From: Lojkania enalia
Lineage: Eukaryota > Ascomycota > Dothideomycetes > Pleosporales
Assembly: GCA_010094045.1 (NCBI GenBank)
Contig: ML986663.1
Coordinates: forward strand, 1-64,000
Length of the DNA stretch: 64,000 nucleotides
Direction: 5' to 3'
The position numbers were made by a program, and so were the translations under genes. Numbering within the stretch: position 1 is the stretch's first letter; each line of letters starts with the position of its first letter. Below are positions 23,535 through 34,025 of the stretch, piece by piece. The notes beneath the pieces are model-generated. The model saw only the letters and a list, made by a program, of their open reading frames with translations, was not told the origin of the DNA and did no database searches.

Positions 23535-24633
23535 AGGACGTCTCACGGAGATATAGGCTTACAAAGCTCCGGATTATCACCTAACCTTTTTTTTTCACTT
23601 TCTTGCGACTCAGCGTAGACTATCAGTTCTAGCGAGACATACCCTTTTTCTTGCATTAGGCAGCAGCATGGCGGACATATATGGTTTTGGCCTGTTTGCT
23701 CAAACTACAATACGGAATTGCATGGCGTTCGGGACCATCAACTATGCGGCGTTTTTTTTTTTTTACTTTTTTTTTTAAATGGACGAATCAAAACCCAAGC
23801 CAACACGGTCAATCAGCACATCCTGCGGTTGCCGGGACATTGGGCGGCGGATGGGCGGGCGGATTGTACGGGATATGGGTGGCGGTGTGGTTGGTTTTCA
23901 CTCGCTGGGAATGGTTATCTGTCATTGAATTTCGGCTCTTTTTTTCATGGATGGGAGGAAGCCAATTATGACTTCGACGACAGCACGCATGATGTCTTGA
24001 ATTTTGGAGCGTGCAGTGTGCCACACCATATGCGCATTAGAGCACATGCGTTTTACGACCTTGGGTTCCTTTTCCTGAGCCTACTACATCTGTGAGGTCT
24101 GATTGTAGTGTATGATTGACATTCATTCGCTTGCAGACCTCGTTGTACCAATACTGTATAGCTTGTAGACACGATACCCAAAAGTTTGATGGATCATTGG
24201 TAACGCGGACCGGTGCGTGTCCGGGAATTGTGGGTATCCAACTAACGGGATTGCGGTACCTGCGAAATAGTAGGACTTTTGATTGCGGACTTATCTGTCC
24301 TTCATGCCTCCTCGACGTCTTTTCACATACGTGTTCTGCTTGATGATGCCGATGGTTACACAGTGGTAGGTCGCGCGGCTTGTTTCTCTTTAGTCAGCCT
24401 TTGATATGGGTGAGGTGGTGAATTCAGGCTTGGCGTTCCCGTCCTTGAACATGGGGCGAGCTTGGACTCGAAGAAAGCGGTGAAACGAACAACTGTTCAA
24501 CGACAGTACCGCCCAGACAAAATTTGCAATTTACAATTAGCAACACGTATTCGCGATCGCCCATGGTGTTCCTTCAAGTCGAACGCCCTCTCTTTCCTAT
24601 TCATGCGGCTTGATTAAGCAATGCGACCAAGCT
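23535..24633. other. Intergenic region, HAL4-like 3' end to SLP1-like 5' end
   Basis: 1.1 kb with two T-rich tracts (about 23588 and 23752-23776) after the kinase stop. No frame has domain content. Probably 3' UTR followed by the promoter of the SUN-domain gene. Confidence 0.55.
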
Positions 24634-27600
24634 ATGCCCTCGATTGGCGCACCCCTCCGCAAATGGACGACCTTCCTGCTGCTGCTCTGCAGCATACCGA
24701 CGCTCGGTCAACCCACGAATGAGACGACGTCCACCGAGTCCCCGGTCGTCGCCTCGAGTACGACAAAGATTCCTTCGATCCCTCCGCCGGCATCGAGGGC
24801 ATCTGGCGCTTCCTATCATGATATAGCGTGTCCTTTCCGCACGATAAACTACATTACACATACACTGCCGCAGCAATGCCTGAAGACTAGCTGGTCTGCT
24901 CCTGTCCAAGACGCTCTGACGGCGTCCTTAGCTACGGAAGAAGGGGCCCTGCCGATCCCATCGGTCATAGTTCCATGGGCAGTTGAAGGTATAGGGAGCA
25001 CTCTAGAATCCGTACAACAAGACGCCAGTTTGACGGCAGAAGCTCGTTCGAATTCTCAGGAGACAGCTCCTTCAGAAACTGCTGTGTCTGTCAGTGCCAT
25101 AGGCCCTCAAGGTGAGGTCGAAGCCGAAGGCGACTCGCCTCTTGATAATGCCAATTTTCTGTCATTCGAAGAGTGGAAGAAGAAGAACCTCGAAAGAGCC
25201 GGCCAGTCACCTGAGAATGTGGGACAAGGCCGAACAACATCGTCCGAATCGAAAGGCCGACGACGACCAGTCAACATCAACGCCTTGGACTCGCTCGGGG
25301 AAGAGGCGGAGATTGAACTCGACTTCAGCGGGTTTGGAAACGCCGAAGAGAGCAATGGTGGGATAGCTCGTTCGCCTTCGGGGAGTCAGACAGGCGAGAT
25401 TACAAAGGCTGCTGAGGGCGAAGACAATGCTGCACCAAGCTCATGGGCACTAAGCAAAGATGCTGGAAAGACATGCAAAGAACGGTTCAATTACGCTTCC
25501 TTTGACTGCGCAGCCACGGTGCTCAAGACGAATCCGCAAGCTAAAAGCTCATCGGCAGTCCTGGTCGAGAATAAGGATAGCTACATGTTGAACGAATGTT
25601 CTGCGCAGAACAAATTCGTTATTGTCGAACTTTGCGATGATATCCTCGTTGACACAATCGTGCTTGCCAACTACGAGTTCTTCTCTTCAATGTTCCGTCA
25701 CTTTCGTGTCAGCGTTTCTGATCGTTACCCAGTCAAGCTGGATCGGTGGCGCACTCTTGCTACCTTTGAGGCGCGTAATTCGCGAGATATCCAAGCTTTC
25801 CTCGTATCTGAACCACAAATCTGGGCGAGGTACCTGCGCATTGAGTTTCTATCCAACTACGGCAATGAGTTCTATTGTCCTATCAGCTTGCTACGAGTTC
25901 ACGGCACAACCATGATGGAGCAATTCAGACGTGAAGAGGAGGAGGCTAGGGGAGAAGAAGATTTTGGAGAACCGCTAGATCCAGAGGGCGAACCAGCTAA
26001 AACCCCCGTATCTGTGCCGGAGGGGATTGAAACCACATCTAACAAGGAGGTTTCTGTCGAGCCCGCAGAGAATTCAGACACTATATCAGTCCCTCCAGAA
26101 CAGAATACAATGGTAGATGTTGAGTTCCCCAAAACCATTGAGCAATATGTGAGCACTGCAACGCAGCCTTCAGACTCTCACCGTTCACACAAAGGTCCTC
26201 GAGAGGCTGTGAACAGCCGTATCTCCTCGCCTGAGTTAGAAGATCCAGCTGCTACCAGCGAGACATCAGATCTTGCGAAATCACCGCCATCAACACTATC
26301 GGGAAAGAATGGTGCAGGTGCGACAAGGGATGTCGCCGTGGCCCAGAGCAACATCACTCAGACGTCAAAGTCATCCTCTGCAGTCAGTTCATCCCCATTA
26401 CAAGCATCGACAACGGAGAACAAGACACAAAATCCTTCCGCCCCGGATCAAGACGGGCAGATGGCGCACAAGTCATCTACCAACGATACCACGGGCAGCT
26501 CGTCAGGAACCCCAACGGCAAAGGCAGCCTCCAACTCGACGGCGAGTGGCACACAGAGTCAATCACAGGCGCGAGGCTCGTCGCAAACTCAATCGAACCC
26601 TGCAACGCCAACCACTCAAGAGTCTTTTTTCAAGTCCATCCACAAACGACTCCAACAGTTGGAAGCTAACAGCACCCTCTCACTCCAATATATTGAAGAA
26701 CAATCTCGTATTCTTCGCGACGCTTTTATGAAGGTTGAAAAAAGACAGCTCTCAAAAACTGAAAAGTTTCTCGAACACCTCAATAACACGGTCATGCAGG
26801 AGTTAAAGAGTTACCGAAATATGTACGACCAGCTATGGCAAAGTACAATTCTGGAATTAGAAGGCATGAAAGAAAGACAGAAAGCCGAGGTTGGGGAGAT
26901 TGGGGCGCGTCTAAGCTTAGTCGCTGATGAGCTAGTTTGGCAGAAGAGAATGGCCGTTGTGCAGTCTACGCTTCTTCTATTATGTCTTGGCCTTGTTCTC
27001 TTTGTGAGGTCAGGGTCACTAGGCCCTCAAATGGATATGCCAATCGTGCAACAGCTAGGTAGCAAAGCTTCGCGCTTTTTCGATACCCCTCCTGGAAGCC
27101 CAGCACACCTAGGAGGCATTAGACGGAGACGAACATTTCGAAGCATGTGGCGGAGCGATACGTCCGCAGGTCTTAGTGAAAGGAGTGCTCATCTCAGCGA
27201 AAATGCCATTTCCGACGCGGATACAGATGGTCGCCGCAGTCCTAGGATTGACAAGAGCCCACTAACGCCGAACACTCCTGGGTTTACCTTAGACCATGAT
27301 CAGGAACCTGGTTTGTCACCGGCACGGACGAATAGTGTTGAACACGATGTAGCCGGAGACATTGACACAGGCCTCCTCACACCAACAGAGGAAACTGAAG
27401 CAAGTCTCAACGATCAAGCACAGAGACTCGAGGCTCTTGCGACACAGTCTGGACCCGCCACTCCTCGCGGATCTCGAGATAGCCGGCCTTCTTGGGAAGA
27501 GGTAGATCGTGCAGTCGATCTTCTGAGAGCAGAAAAGCTGGGTCTGGGCAAGGCGCTTGGGGAAGAACATGAGCGCGAGAAAAGGATGAAGAGGTCTCCA

Positions 27601-27684
27601 TTACGGAGGACGGAGAGCTATGACGGGGCGGTAGACGATAGCCCGGAGGATGATGGGGCGGAAAGCTTGTTTGTAGCCGGGTAG
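24634..27684 (+). CDS. SLP1: SLP1-like SUN-domain ER membrane protein
   Basis: Intronless, 1016 aa. The Met at 24634 is followed by a signal peptide (residues 1-26, core FLLLLCSIPTLG). A Sad1/UNC-like domain at about 282-430 shows KERFNYASFDCAATVLKTN, KDSYMLNEC, KFVIVELCDDILVDTIVLAN, WARYLRIEF and FYCPISLLRVHG, the set seen in the Slp1/Osteopotentia branch rather than nuclear-envelope Sad1. Long Ser/Thr-rich linkers flank it. About 670-770 is probably helical or coiled (FKSIHKRLQQLEANSTLSL). One membrane helix lies near 772-792 (STLLLLCLGLVLFV), with a phosphorylation-prone cytosolic tail. In yeast, Slp1 with Emp65 protects soluble ER proteins (known of the family). The topology matches: lumenal SUN domain, C-terminal anchor. 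Confidence 0.9.
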   Translation: MPSIGAPLRKWTTFLLLLCSIPTLGQPTNETTSTESPVVASSTTKIPSIPPPASRASGASYHDIACPFRTINYITHTLPQQCLKTSWSAPVQDALTASLATEEGALPIPSVIVPWAVEGIGSTLESVQQDASLTAEARSNSQETAPSETAVSVSAIGPQGEVEAEGDSPLDNANFLSFEEWKKKNLERAGQSPENVGQGRTTSSESKGRRRPVNINALDSLGEEAEIELDFSGFGNAEESNGGIARSPSGSQTGEITKAAEGEDNAAPSSWALSKDAGKTCKERFNYASFDCAATVLKTNPQAKSSSAVLVENKDSYMLNECSAQNKFVIVELCDDILVDTIVLANYEFFSSMFRHFRVSVSDRYPVKLDRWRTLATFEARNSRDIQAFLVSEPQIWARYLRIEFLSNYGNEFYCPISLLRVHGTTMMEQFRREEEEARGEEDFGEPLDPEGEPAKTPVSVPEGIETTSNKEVSVEPAENSDTISVPPEQNTMVDVEFPKTIEQYVSTATQPSDSHRSHKGPREAVNSRISSPELEDPAATSETSDLAKSPPSTLSGKNGAGATRDVAVAQSNITQTSKSSSAVSSSPLQASTTENKTQNPSAPDQDGQMAHKSSTNDTTGSSSGTPTAKAASNSTASGTQSQSQARGSSQTQSNPATPTTQESFFKSIHKRLQQLEANSTLSLQYIEEQSRILRDAFMKVEKRQLSKTEKFLEHLNNTVMQELKSYRNMYDQLWQSTILELEGMKERQKAEVGEIGARLSLVADELVWQKRMAVVQSTLLLLCLGLVLFVRSGSLGPQMDMPIVQQLGSKASRFFDTPPGSPAHLGGIRRRRTFRSMWRSDTSAGLSERSAHLSENAISDADTDGRRSPRIDKSPLTPNTPGFTLDHDQEPGLSPARTNSVEHDVAGDIDTGLLTPTEETEASLNDQAQRLEALATQSGPATPRGSRDSRPSWEEVDRAVDLLRAEKLGLGKALGEEHEREKRMKRSPLRRTESYDGAVDDSPEDDGAESLFVAG

Positions 27685-28183
27685 TCTTTTTTTCTTTTTC
27701 TTCGGGAGCATTGTCTGTGTATTCCCAATGCATCGCTAGGGCGTTGGAGGCTCGACATGACGCATGATTTGTTGAGATATCCCATTGTTCTAATGTGACT
27801 TTCTAAGGCGGTATGATGTAGTACTGTCCCTAGTCTTGATCAAGCAAGCATCGAATATTTTTTGTACATGACCAATTCCTGTGCCAAAATATGAATTTTA
27901 TATGTCTTAGGAATACTTTTATCGGTCTCCACATAATTCGAATAAACTTACGACTATCAACTGATTGTCGAAATAGGAGTGACGTTCCCCGCAGAGGGTT
28001 GCTTACATAGTCCCAATTCAAAGGCAAGATGCCGAGGTAAAATGCACCGAAGCTGCAAAACGAAGGCCGAAGCTCCATCATAACTCCAGCCATGTCCCGT
28101 TCGCTCCGTCATACTTTCAATTATCCTAGATTCCCTCCATAGTACTCTTCAGTCTTTGAAGTTAACAACGATATTCGTTCAAG
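27685..28183. other. Intergenic region upstream of the acyl-CoA dehydrogenase
   Basis: About 500 bp with no supportable gene. It should contain the SLP1-like 3' UTR (T/C-rich at 27688-27705) and the dehydrogenase promoter. Confidence 0.5.
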
Positions 28184-29829
28184 ATGTCGGACCTCCTAGT
28201 AAACAGTGAGAAGGGCCATCTCCCGGCTTCGCAGCGCATCCCAGCCATTGCGAAACCCTTTGTCAGCGAGAGGGCTGCGAAGACGCTAGACCTTGTAGGT
28301 TACATTTACTCCTTTCTTTTCCATTACACCAACTCACATATTCGTGTTATAGGTTGAGAAATTCGTGGAAGAAGAATGCATCCCCGCCGACGCCGTCTTT
28401 GTCCGCCAGATTGGCGAAACCACCGAACAGCGCTTCTCGTCACACCCACCTATTATCGAGGACTTGAAAGCCAAGGCCAAGAGGCTCGGACTCTGGAATA
28501 TGTTCTTGCCAAAGAACCATTTCAAGGAGGGAGCGGGGTTTAGTAATTTGGAGTATGGGCTTATGGCAGAATATCTGGGGAAGAGTAGAACTGCTAGTGA
28601 GGTATGATGCGCAATCTCCCCATTACCCATTTTGGTTGCTATTAGGGGGGGAAGCGGAGGGAATTATATATGCCCGGATGCTAATTGTTTACAGGCTACG
28701 AATTGTGCGGCCCCAGATACTGGCAATATGGAGGTTCTGGCCAAGTACGGCAACGAGCAGCAGAAGCGGAGATGGCTTGATCCTCTACTGGACGGAAAGA
28801 TCCGGTCAGCGTTCTTGATGACAGAACCTCAGGTTGCTTCTAGCGATGCCACGAATATTGAGATGAGGATTGAGCGGGATGGGGATTCGTACGTCCTCAA
28901 TGGCCAGGTAAGACTATCTCCAGCTACTCCGTTTATATCTTATCATAGTATGTATATGTATCAGGGCTTAGTGCTGATTTACATTCCAGAAATGGTGGTC
29001 TTCGGGAGCCGGTGATCCCCGCTGCGAGATCTATGTTGTCCTCGGGAAGACAGACCCCAACAACGCAGACAAGTACAAGCAACAATCTGTCATACTTGTT
29101 CCCCACGACACCCCTGGCATTACCATCAACCGTATGCTATCGGTCTTTGGTTACGACGATGCACCCCACGGCCACGGTCACATCACATTCAAGAATGTCC
29201 GGGTTCCGGCTACCAACATGGTCCTAGGCGAGGGCCGCGGTTTCGAGATTATCCAAGGCCGTCTCGGCCCCGGTAGGATACACCACGCCATGAGGAGTAT
29301 TGGGGCCGCCGAGAAGGCTCTTGAATGGTTCCTTGCCCGGATTAATGACGAGCGGAAGAAGCCGTTCGGTCAGTTATTAAACAAGCACGGCATAATGCTT
29401 GAAAGAGTCGCGCGGTCACGCATTGAAATTGATGCAGCTCGCCTTGCCGTTCTTAACGCCGCCATCAAGATTGACGAGTCAAACGCTAAAGGCGCCCTCA
29501 AGGAAATCGCTGAAGTCAAAGTGCTAGTGCCAGAGGTTAACCTTACTGTCATTGACCGCGCAATCCAGGCATATGGTGGCGCCGGTGTGTCACAAGATAC
29601 CCCGCTGGCGAATATGTATGCCCTAGGTAGGACGATGCGGATTGTCGATGGACCGGATGAGGTGCATCTAGTCCAGTTGGCCAAGAATGAGAATAAGCGA
29701 GGTCCGGCACATAAGAGGAGGCTCGATGCGCAGAAGAAGAAGGGCGAGGAACTGTGCAGGAAATTTGGAGTGAGTACGAATGACGTTTTGCATTTGAATA
29801 GGCAGAGTGGAAAGAAGAGTAAGTTGTAG
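28184..29829 (+). CDS. Acyl-CoA dehydrogenase with peroxisomal SKL terminus
   Basis: An FAD-dependent acyl-CoA dehydrogenase, closest in style to the ACAD10/11 group but without the aminoglycoside-phosphotransferase-like part. Four exons: 28184-28294, 28353-28601, 28695-28907, 28990-29829; 1413 nt, 470 aa. Motifs: [36 protein letters not shown] (flavin/substrate region, about 160-175), [39 protein letters not shown], and [15 protein letters not shown] at the FAD-binding C-terminal helical domain. The last residues are KKSKL with stop at 29829, a canonical PTS1 signal, so the enzyme should be in peroxisomes or glyoxysomes and catalyse the first, dehydrogenating step of beta-oxidation of an acyl-CoA. 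The substrate chain is unknown. Confidence 0.92.
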
Positions 29830-30041
29830 ATGGTGTTGGAATAGGACGGTTGCAAATTTTTGGGGCGGTATATAAAATGCATCGTATTATATATCGGTTG
29901 TCTAGATTAAGATATAGTAATTATATCATATTCAAGTATCATCCCTTGCCCAAATGCCCGTAGCAACAGGAGTCCCTGCCCTCACTCCGAGTAGGCTGTT
30001 CCCTTGGCTAGCGTGAACGCGTGGTCCATGCGTAGCCAAGT

Positions 30042-31217
30042 ATGCTACTCAAGAAAGCACAACATTCTCACATGGGGCTCAATTCCATGCACAACGATAT
30101 GCCACCCCAAAGCCGAGGAAACGCGATTCCTGTGGGCTTTCAGTCTAAATCCACACCCAACCTACCCACCCTTCGCTCGCTGGATACGTTTGCAAGTGTC
30201 TCCGATCGCAATGTCGCCCGTCAGGAGCCCGCAAGGGGAACCAGCTCGCGGTCCCCTGGACTTAGTCACTCTCCTTTGGAACTAGGAGCCACGGGAAACA
30301 ATGCACAGGAGGGGGTCGAGCAATTCATCTTGAATCCATCGTCTAGCTCGGAATCAGAGGATTCAGAAGACGACGCGCTGCCAACGGCTCGGCCGTTGTA
30401 TGCATCACGATCGCAGACCCATCTGTCGCCGCACACGACGAGCACCTTGTTCCCTCCCTTTTATAACAGACCGCCAACACCCCTTCCTCCATCTCCCTCG
30501 TTGACCTCACTGCTCCGGCCTTCGTTCAGCACACAAAATTCGAGACCAACAACCCCCGATTCCTCTGATGTGGATCTACCATCAAGCGGGACGGCTGCTG
30601 GTGGAGGGAACACGTCAACAACCTCAAATCTTGCAAGCATAACAAAGTCCGCGCGGCATGCGCCAACTGTACCGCGGGCCTCGCCGAAGGTTCCCACGTA
30701 CGAGTACTATGGCTTCGCGCTATACCTGGCCAGCTCTGCCGCCTTTCTAATGTACATTCTATGGGCATATGTCCCATCACCATTACTTCATCAAATGGGA
30801 ATTCATTATTATCCGAATCGCTGGTGGGCGCTTGCAGTGCCAGCGTGGATGGTCGTCACGGTGCTATTCATTTACGTTGCACTAGCGAGCTACAATACGC
30901 AGTACCTGACGCTTCCGATGAGCAGTTGCGAGAACCTAGTCGATGAGTGCGCACAGGTTGCAGTTATCGACAAGCGCACCGGCAAGATTATACGAAAAGA
31001 CCGGGTGCTTGGAACAAACATTGAACGCGAGAACCGGGATGAGAAAAGTAGCGCTAGAGCAAGCCGCAGTAATTCACTCTCCTCATATCAGTACAGCATT
31101 TCCGAGGATGTAGACTGGAAGAGATTGTGGAGCACGGGCACCGACGCCGTCATGGATGTGCCGATTGGAGGCGTGTGCGAAATACTATACGGACGCGGAC
31201 GAGACGACGAGGGATGA
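30042..31217 (+). CDS. GPI19: PIG-P domain protein, GPI-GlcNAc transferase subunit
   Basis: PIG-P/Gpi19 is a small ER-membrane subunit of the complex that adds GlcNAc to phosphatidylinositol, the first step of GPI anchor synthesis. Single exon, 391 aa. Residues 1-215 are Ser/Pro-rich and disordered, an extension absent from the short yeast protein. The PIG-P domain starts at TYEYYGFALYL (about 219), has two membrane helices (about 224-244 and 261-282) joined by HYYPNRWWALAVPAW, and continues with YNTQYLTLPMSSCENLVDEC. The C-terminal WKRLWSTGTDAVMDVPIGG and VCEILYG are also typical. An in-frame stop sits just upstream of the 30042 ATG; a later Met (MGLN, 30072) is also possible. Confidence 0.9.
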   Translation: MLLKKAQHSHMGLNSMHNDMPPQSRGNAIPVGFQSKSTPNLPTLRSLDTFASVSDRNVARQEPARGTSSRSPGLSHSPLELGATGNNAQEGVEQFILNPSSSSESEDSEDDALPTARPLYASRSQTHLSPHTTSTLFPPFYNRPPTPLPPSPSLTSLLRPSFSTQNSRPTTPDSSDVDLPSSGTAAGGGNTSTTSNLASITKSARHAPTVPRASPKVPTYEYYGFALYLASSAAFLMYILWAYVPSPLLHQMGIHYYPNRWWALAVPAWMVVTVLFIYVALASYNTQYLTLPMSSCENLVDECAQVAVIDKRTGKIIRKDRVLGTNIERENRDEKSSARASRSNSLSSYQYSISEDVDWKRLWSTGTDAVMDVPIGGVCEILYGRGRDDEG

Positions 31218-31652
31218 AATGCAAGGTCATTCTTAATCATCTCATTATTCATTCCGGCTACAGGCCACACCCTTCCATCACGGAGACTGCCAACGGGAAA
31301 GCTTGTCAATTCTTATAATGCTTCTCTACCATCCCCTCCCCCCACTTACGCCTTTCCGACATTCGGAACGAGCCATGCTGAAGTGGGAATGTGCCCCGCT
31401 GTTCCCGCGCAGCTGCAATTGGGTCGGAGATGCCTTTTAACGATCAACAAGCACCCATAAGCTTTTAGGAATCTTGAACCTTAGCTTGGTGAGCTAATTG
31501 GGCGCAAGCAAAGTGCAGTAGTCCGTGGGTTGGGTATAAGATGGCCGCCGGTTGCCCATCTCAGCGAAGTCCCTCTCCTCCTCTCTTCAGCTTGGATTGG
31601 GCATCTTTGTATGATACCCTGCTTCTATTGAGCCAGTTCTTGATCAATCATT
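31218..31652. promoter_or_regulatory. Upstream region of the phosphatase-like gene
   Basis: No gene is seen. A TATA-like TATAAG occurs at about 31536, roughly 115 bp before the ATG, in a position suitable for a core promoter. A C/T-rich leader follows at 31560-31600. Confidence 0.4.
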
Positions 31653-33201
31653 ATGCAGAACTCTTTGTTGCCCCTCCTTCTCTCTCTTCTTGCTACTGCT
31701 GAGGCTGCCGAGACAGTCCTCGGGGCCTACATCTTCCACCGCCATGGTGACCGTACACCAAAAGCCCTTGCTCCGGCAAACTTAACCACTCTAGGATACG
31801 AGCAAGTCTATAATTCAGGCCAATATTACCGCTCCAGGTACCTGGACAGCTCCTCGGCTTCAAACATTCACGGTATCAATGAGGACATCGTCAATCTCCA
31901 GCAACTCTCTGTGACCGCTCCCGTCGACAACATACTCCAGAACTCAGCAATGGGCTTCTTGCAAGGTCTCTACCCGCCCGTTGGCGAGAGCATTGGCGTT
32001 CAGACCCTTGCAAATGGCACAGATGTCCAAGCTCCCATGAACGGATACCAGCTCATCCCAATCAACACCGTCTCTACTGGATCGGGCAGTGAAGATAACG
32101 GCTGGCTCCAGGATGCCACTGGCTGCTACAACGCCAAACTAAGCTCCAACAACTACTTCTCCTCAGCCGAATATGAGAACTTGCTTTCCAGCACCCAGGA
32201 CTTTTACGACTCGCTGCTGCCAGTCGTGAACGCCACGCTCGACACGGAAGACGTCAGCTTTAAGAACGCGTATATTGGTACGCACTTCGTTTCTCTGTTC
32301 CACATCTTAAACAGATTGATAAAAAAATTTTTTTTTCTCGTCTACTACAGCATAATGCTGATGGCCAATAGTCTACGACCTGATTCACGTCGCCACAATC
32401 CACAATCATACCATCCGATCCTCCTCTTTGCTAACCCCTTCCACCCTTCTCCGTCTCCGCACTCTTGCCGACGCGCATGAATGGGGCCTCGCGTACAACG
32501 CTTCCGATGACATGCGTGCCATCGCCGGCATGCAACTCGCTGGCGAGATCCTCAAGTACATGAACAGCACCATTGCATCCGCCTCCCCCTCATCCATCAA
32601 TAATAGCAATAATAATAAACTCGGTATCCAGTTCGGTGCCTACGCGACATTCATGTCCTTCTTCGGGCTCGCGGGGCTACAGAACGCGACCCCGGATTTT
32701 CAGGGCATAGTGCAGTATGCGAGTTCTATGGTCTTTGAACTGTTCACTGAGTCAGATGTGGAAAAGAATGGGTTTCCGGGGACAGAGGATTTAAAGGTGA
32801 GGTTCTTGTTTCACAATGGAACGGCCGGGAATGCGAGCGAGCCGACTGTTTATCCGTTGTTTGGCGGCGAGGCGGAGGCAGTGTCGTGGTCGGATTTCGC
32901 GGAGCAAATGACCCGATTCGAAGTCAGCACGACGGGGGAGTGGTGTACGAAATGCGGGAATTCGACGGGGATGTGTGCGCAATATGCGTCTAATGATAGC
33001 TCTACTACAGAGCAGAGTGGTGGTGGACATGGCATGTCTGCGGCCGTTGGCGGCGTCATCGGGGCATTTGTTATGGTGGGCGTGGTTTTGATGGTGTTAG
33101 CGGCGGTAGTGGTGCTTGGAGGGGTGAGGTTTGCGACGAAGAAGAGGCTTGCTGGAAATAGTGGTGGTTTGCCGGTTACAGAGACGGGCAAGACGGGCTA
33201 A
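31653..33201 (+). CDS. Membrane-anchored histidine-acid-phosphatase-like protein
   Basis: Two exons: 31653-32277 and 32372-33201; 1455 nt, 484 aa. A signal peptide (1-20, LLPLLLSLLATAEA) leads into GAYIFHRHGDRTPKALAP, the RHGxRxP catalytic motif of branch-2 histidine phosphatases (His about 31). The extracellular part has many N-glycosylation sequons (NLT, NGT, NAT, NST, NSS). Near the C-terminus a membrane helix (about 447-470, VIGAFVMVGVVLMVLAAVVVLGG) and a short basic tail anchor it. Where the family normally has HD or HE for the proton donor, this protein reads QFGAYATFMSFFGL (about 324), so the second catalytic motif is not visible. It may be an inactive or altered surface phosphatase. 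Fold assignment is strong, activity uncertain. Confidence 0.86.
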
Positions 33202-33865
33202 AAGGTCGGTTATGCGGACGCGGTATCGAATATGAAGGTTTTTTTTTGGGAGAACATTGAGGTGCTAATGAGATGCTGCGTTTGACGCTACGCGTATATT
33301 TTTATAAAGCGTGATCCGCTCAGCTGTTTAACCCTATCATAGAATGAGAGAAAAATTACCCGACATAAGAACGTTGAATTGAGTTAGACGACTACGGTGC
33401 CGCAAACCCGGTCCAAAGCTCTAATCAGAATCAGCCGCTTGATCAAAACATATTGAGTCTTGAGCCTCGCCTCGTCTGCCTCCACGCCATTTCTGCAGGC
33501 CAACTGGCTCAATATTTCATCAGGAGATTCACAGATCAGGCCGAACCCTGTCTGCCAACCAACAATACCACGGATATCCATTAGCATCCAAATTCTATTC
33601 ATTTGCCCCTCTTCAGAATCTCGTCAAACACTTCTCGACCCTACCGCAGAGCTCCTCCGACTGAATACCGGTTGAAAAATGATAGCTTCGGTATATTTGA
33701 TCCTATCCAAATACCTATTACGAAGTGTATCAATGCCGTGCCTTATTTGAAACCCCAGTAATCCTTGTTAATACCTGTATTTCCATGGAAATCCTCTTAA
33801 ACGCCAAAGCGCTAATGCATAAAAGAATCAATGCCAATCCAGCCCATACGTAAAGGGTTCTGTCT
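33202..33865. other. Convergent intergenic region
   Basis: Some 660 bp between the phosphatase-like stop and the CTR9 stop. AT-rich 3' UTR-like sequence (33240-33360) and no supportable gene. Confidence 0.5.
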
Positions 33866-33988
33866 CTATTCATCCTCGTCTTCATCCTCAGCTACAGCAT
33901 CCTGCGTCCTAGCTCCACCCCCCTCCTCATCCTCATCCTCGTCTTCACTGATGACGCGAGCAGCCTTGCGATGTCGCGGAGCGCTAAT

Positions 33989-34025
<37 letters not shown>

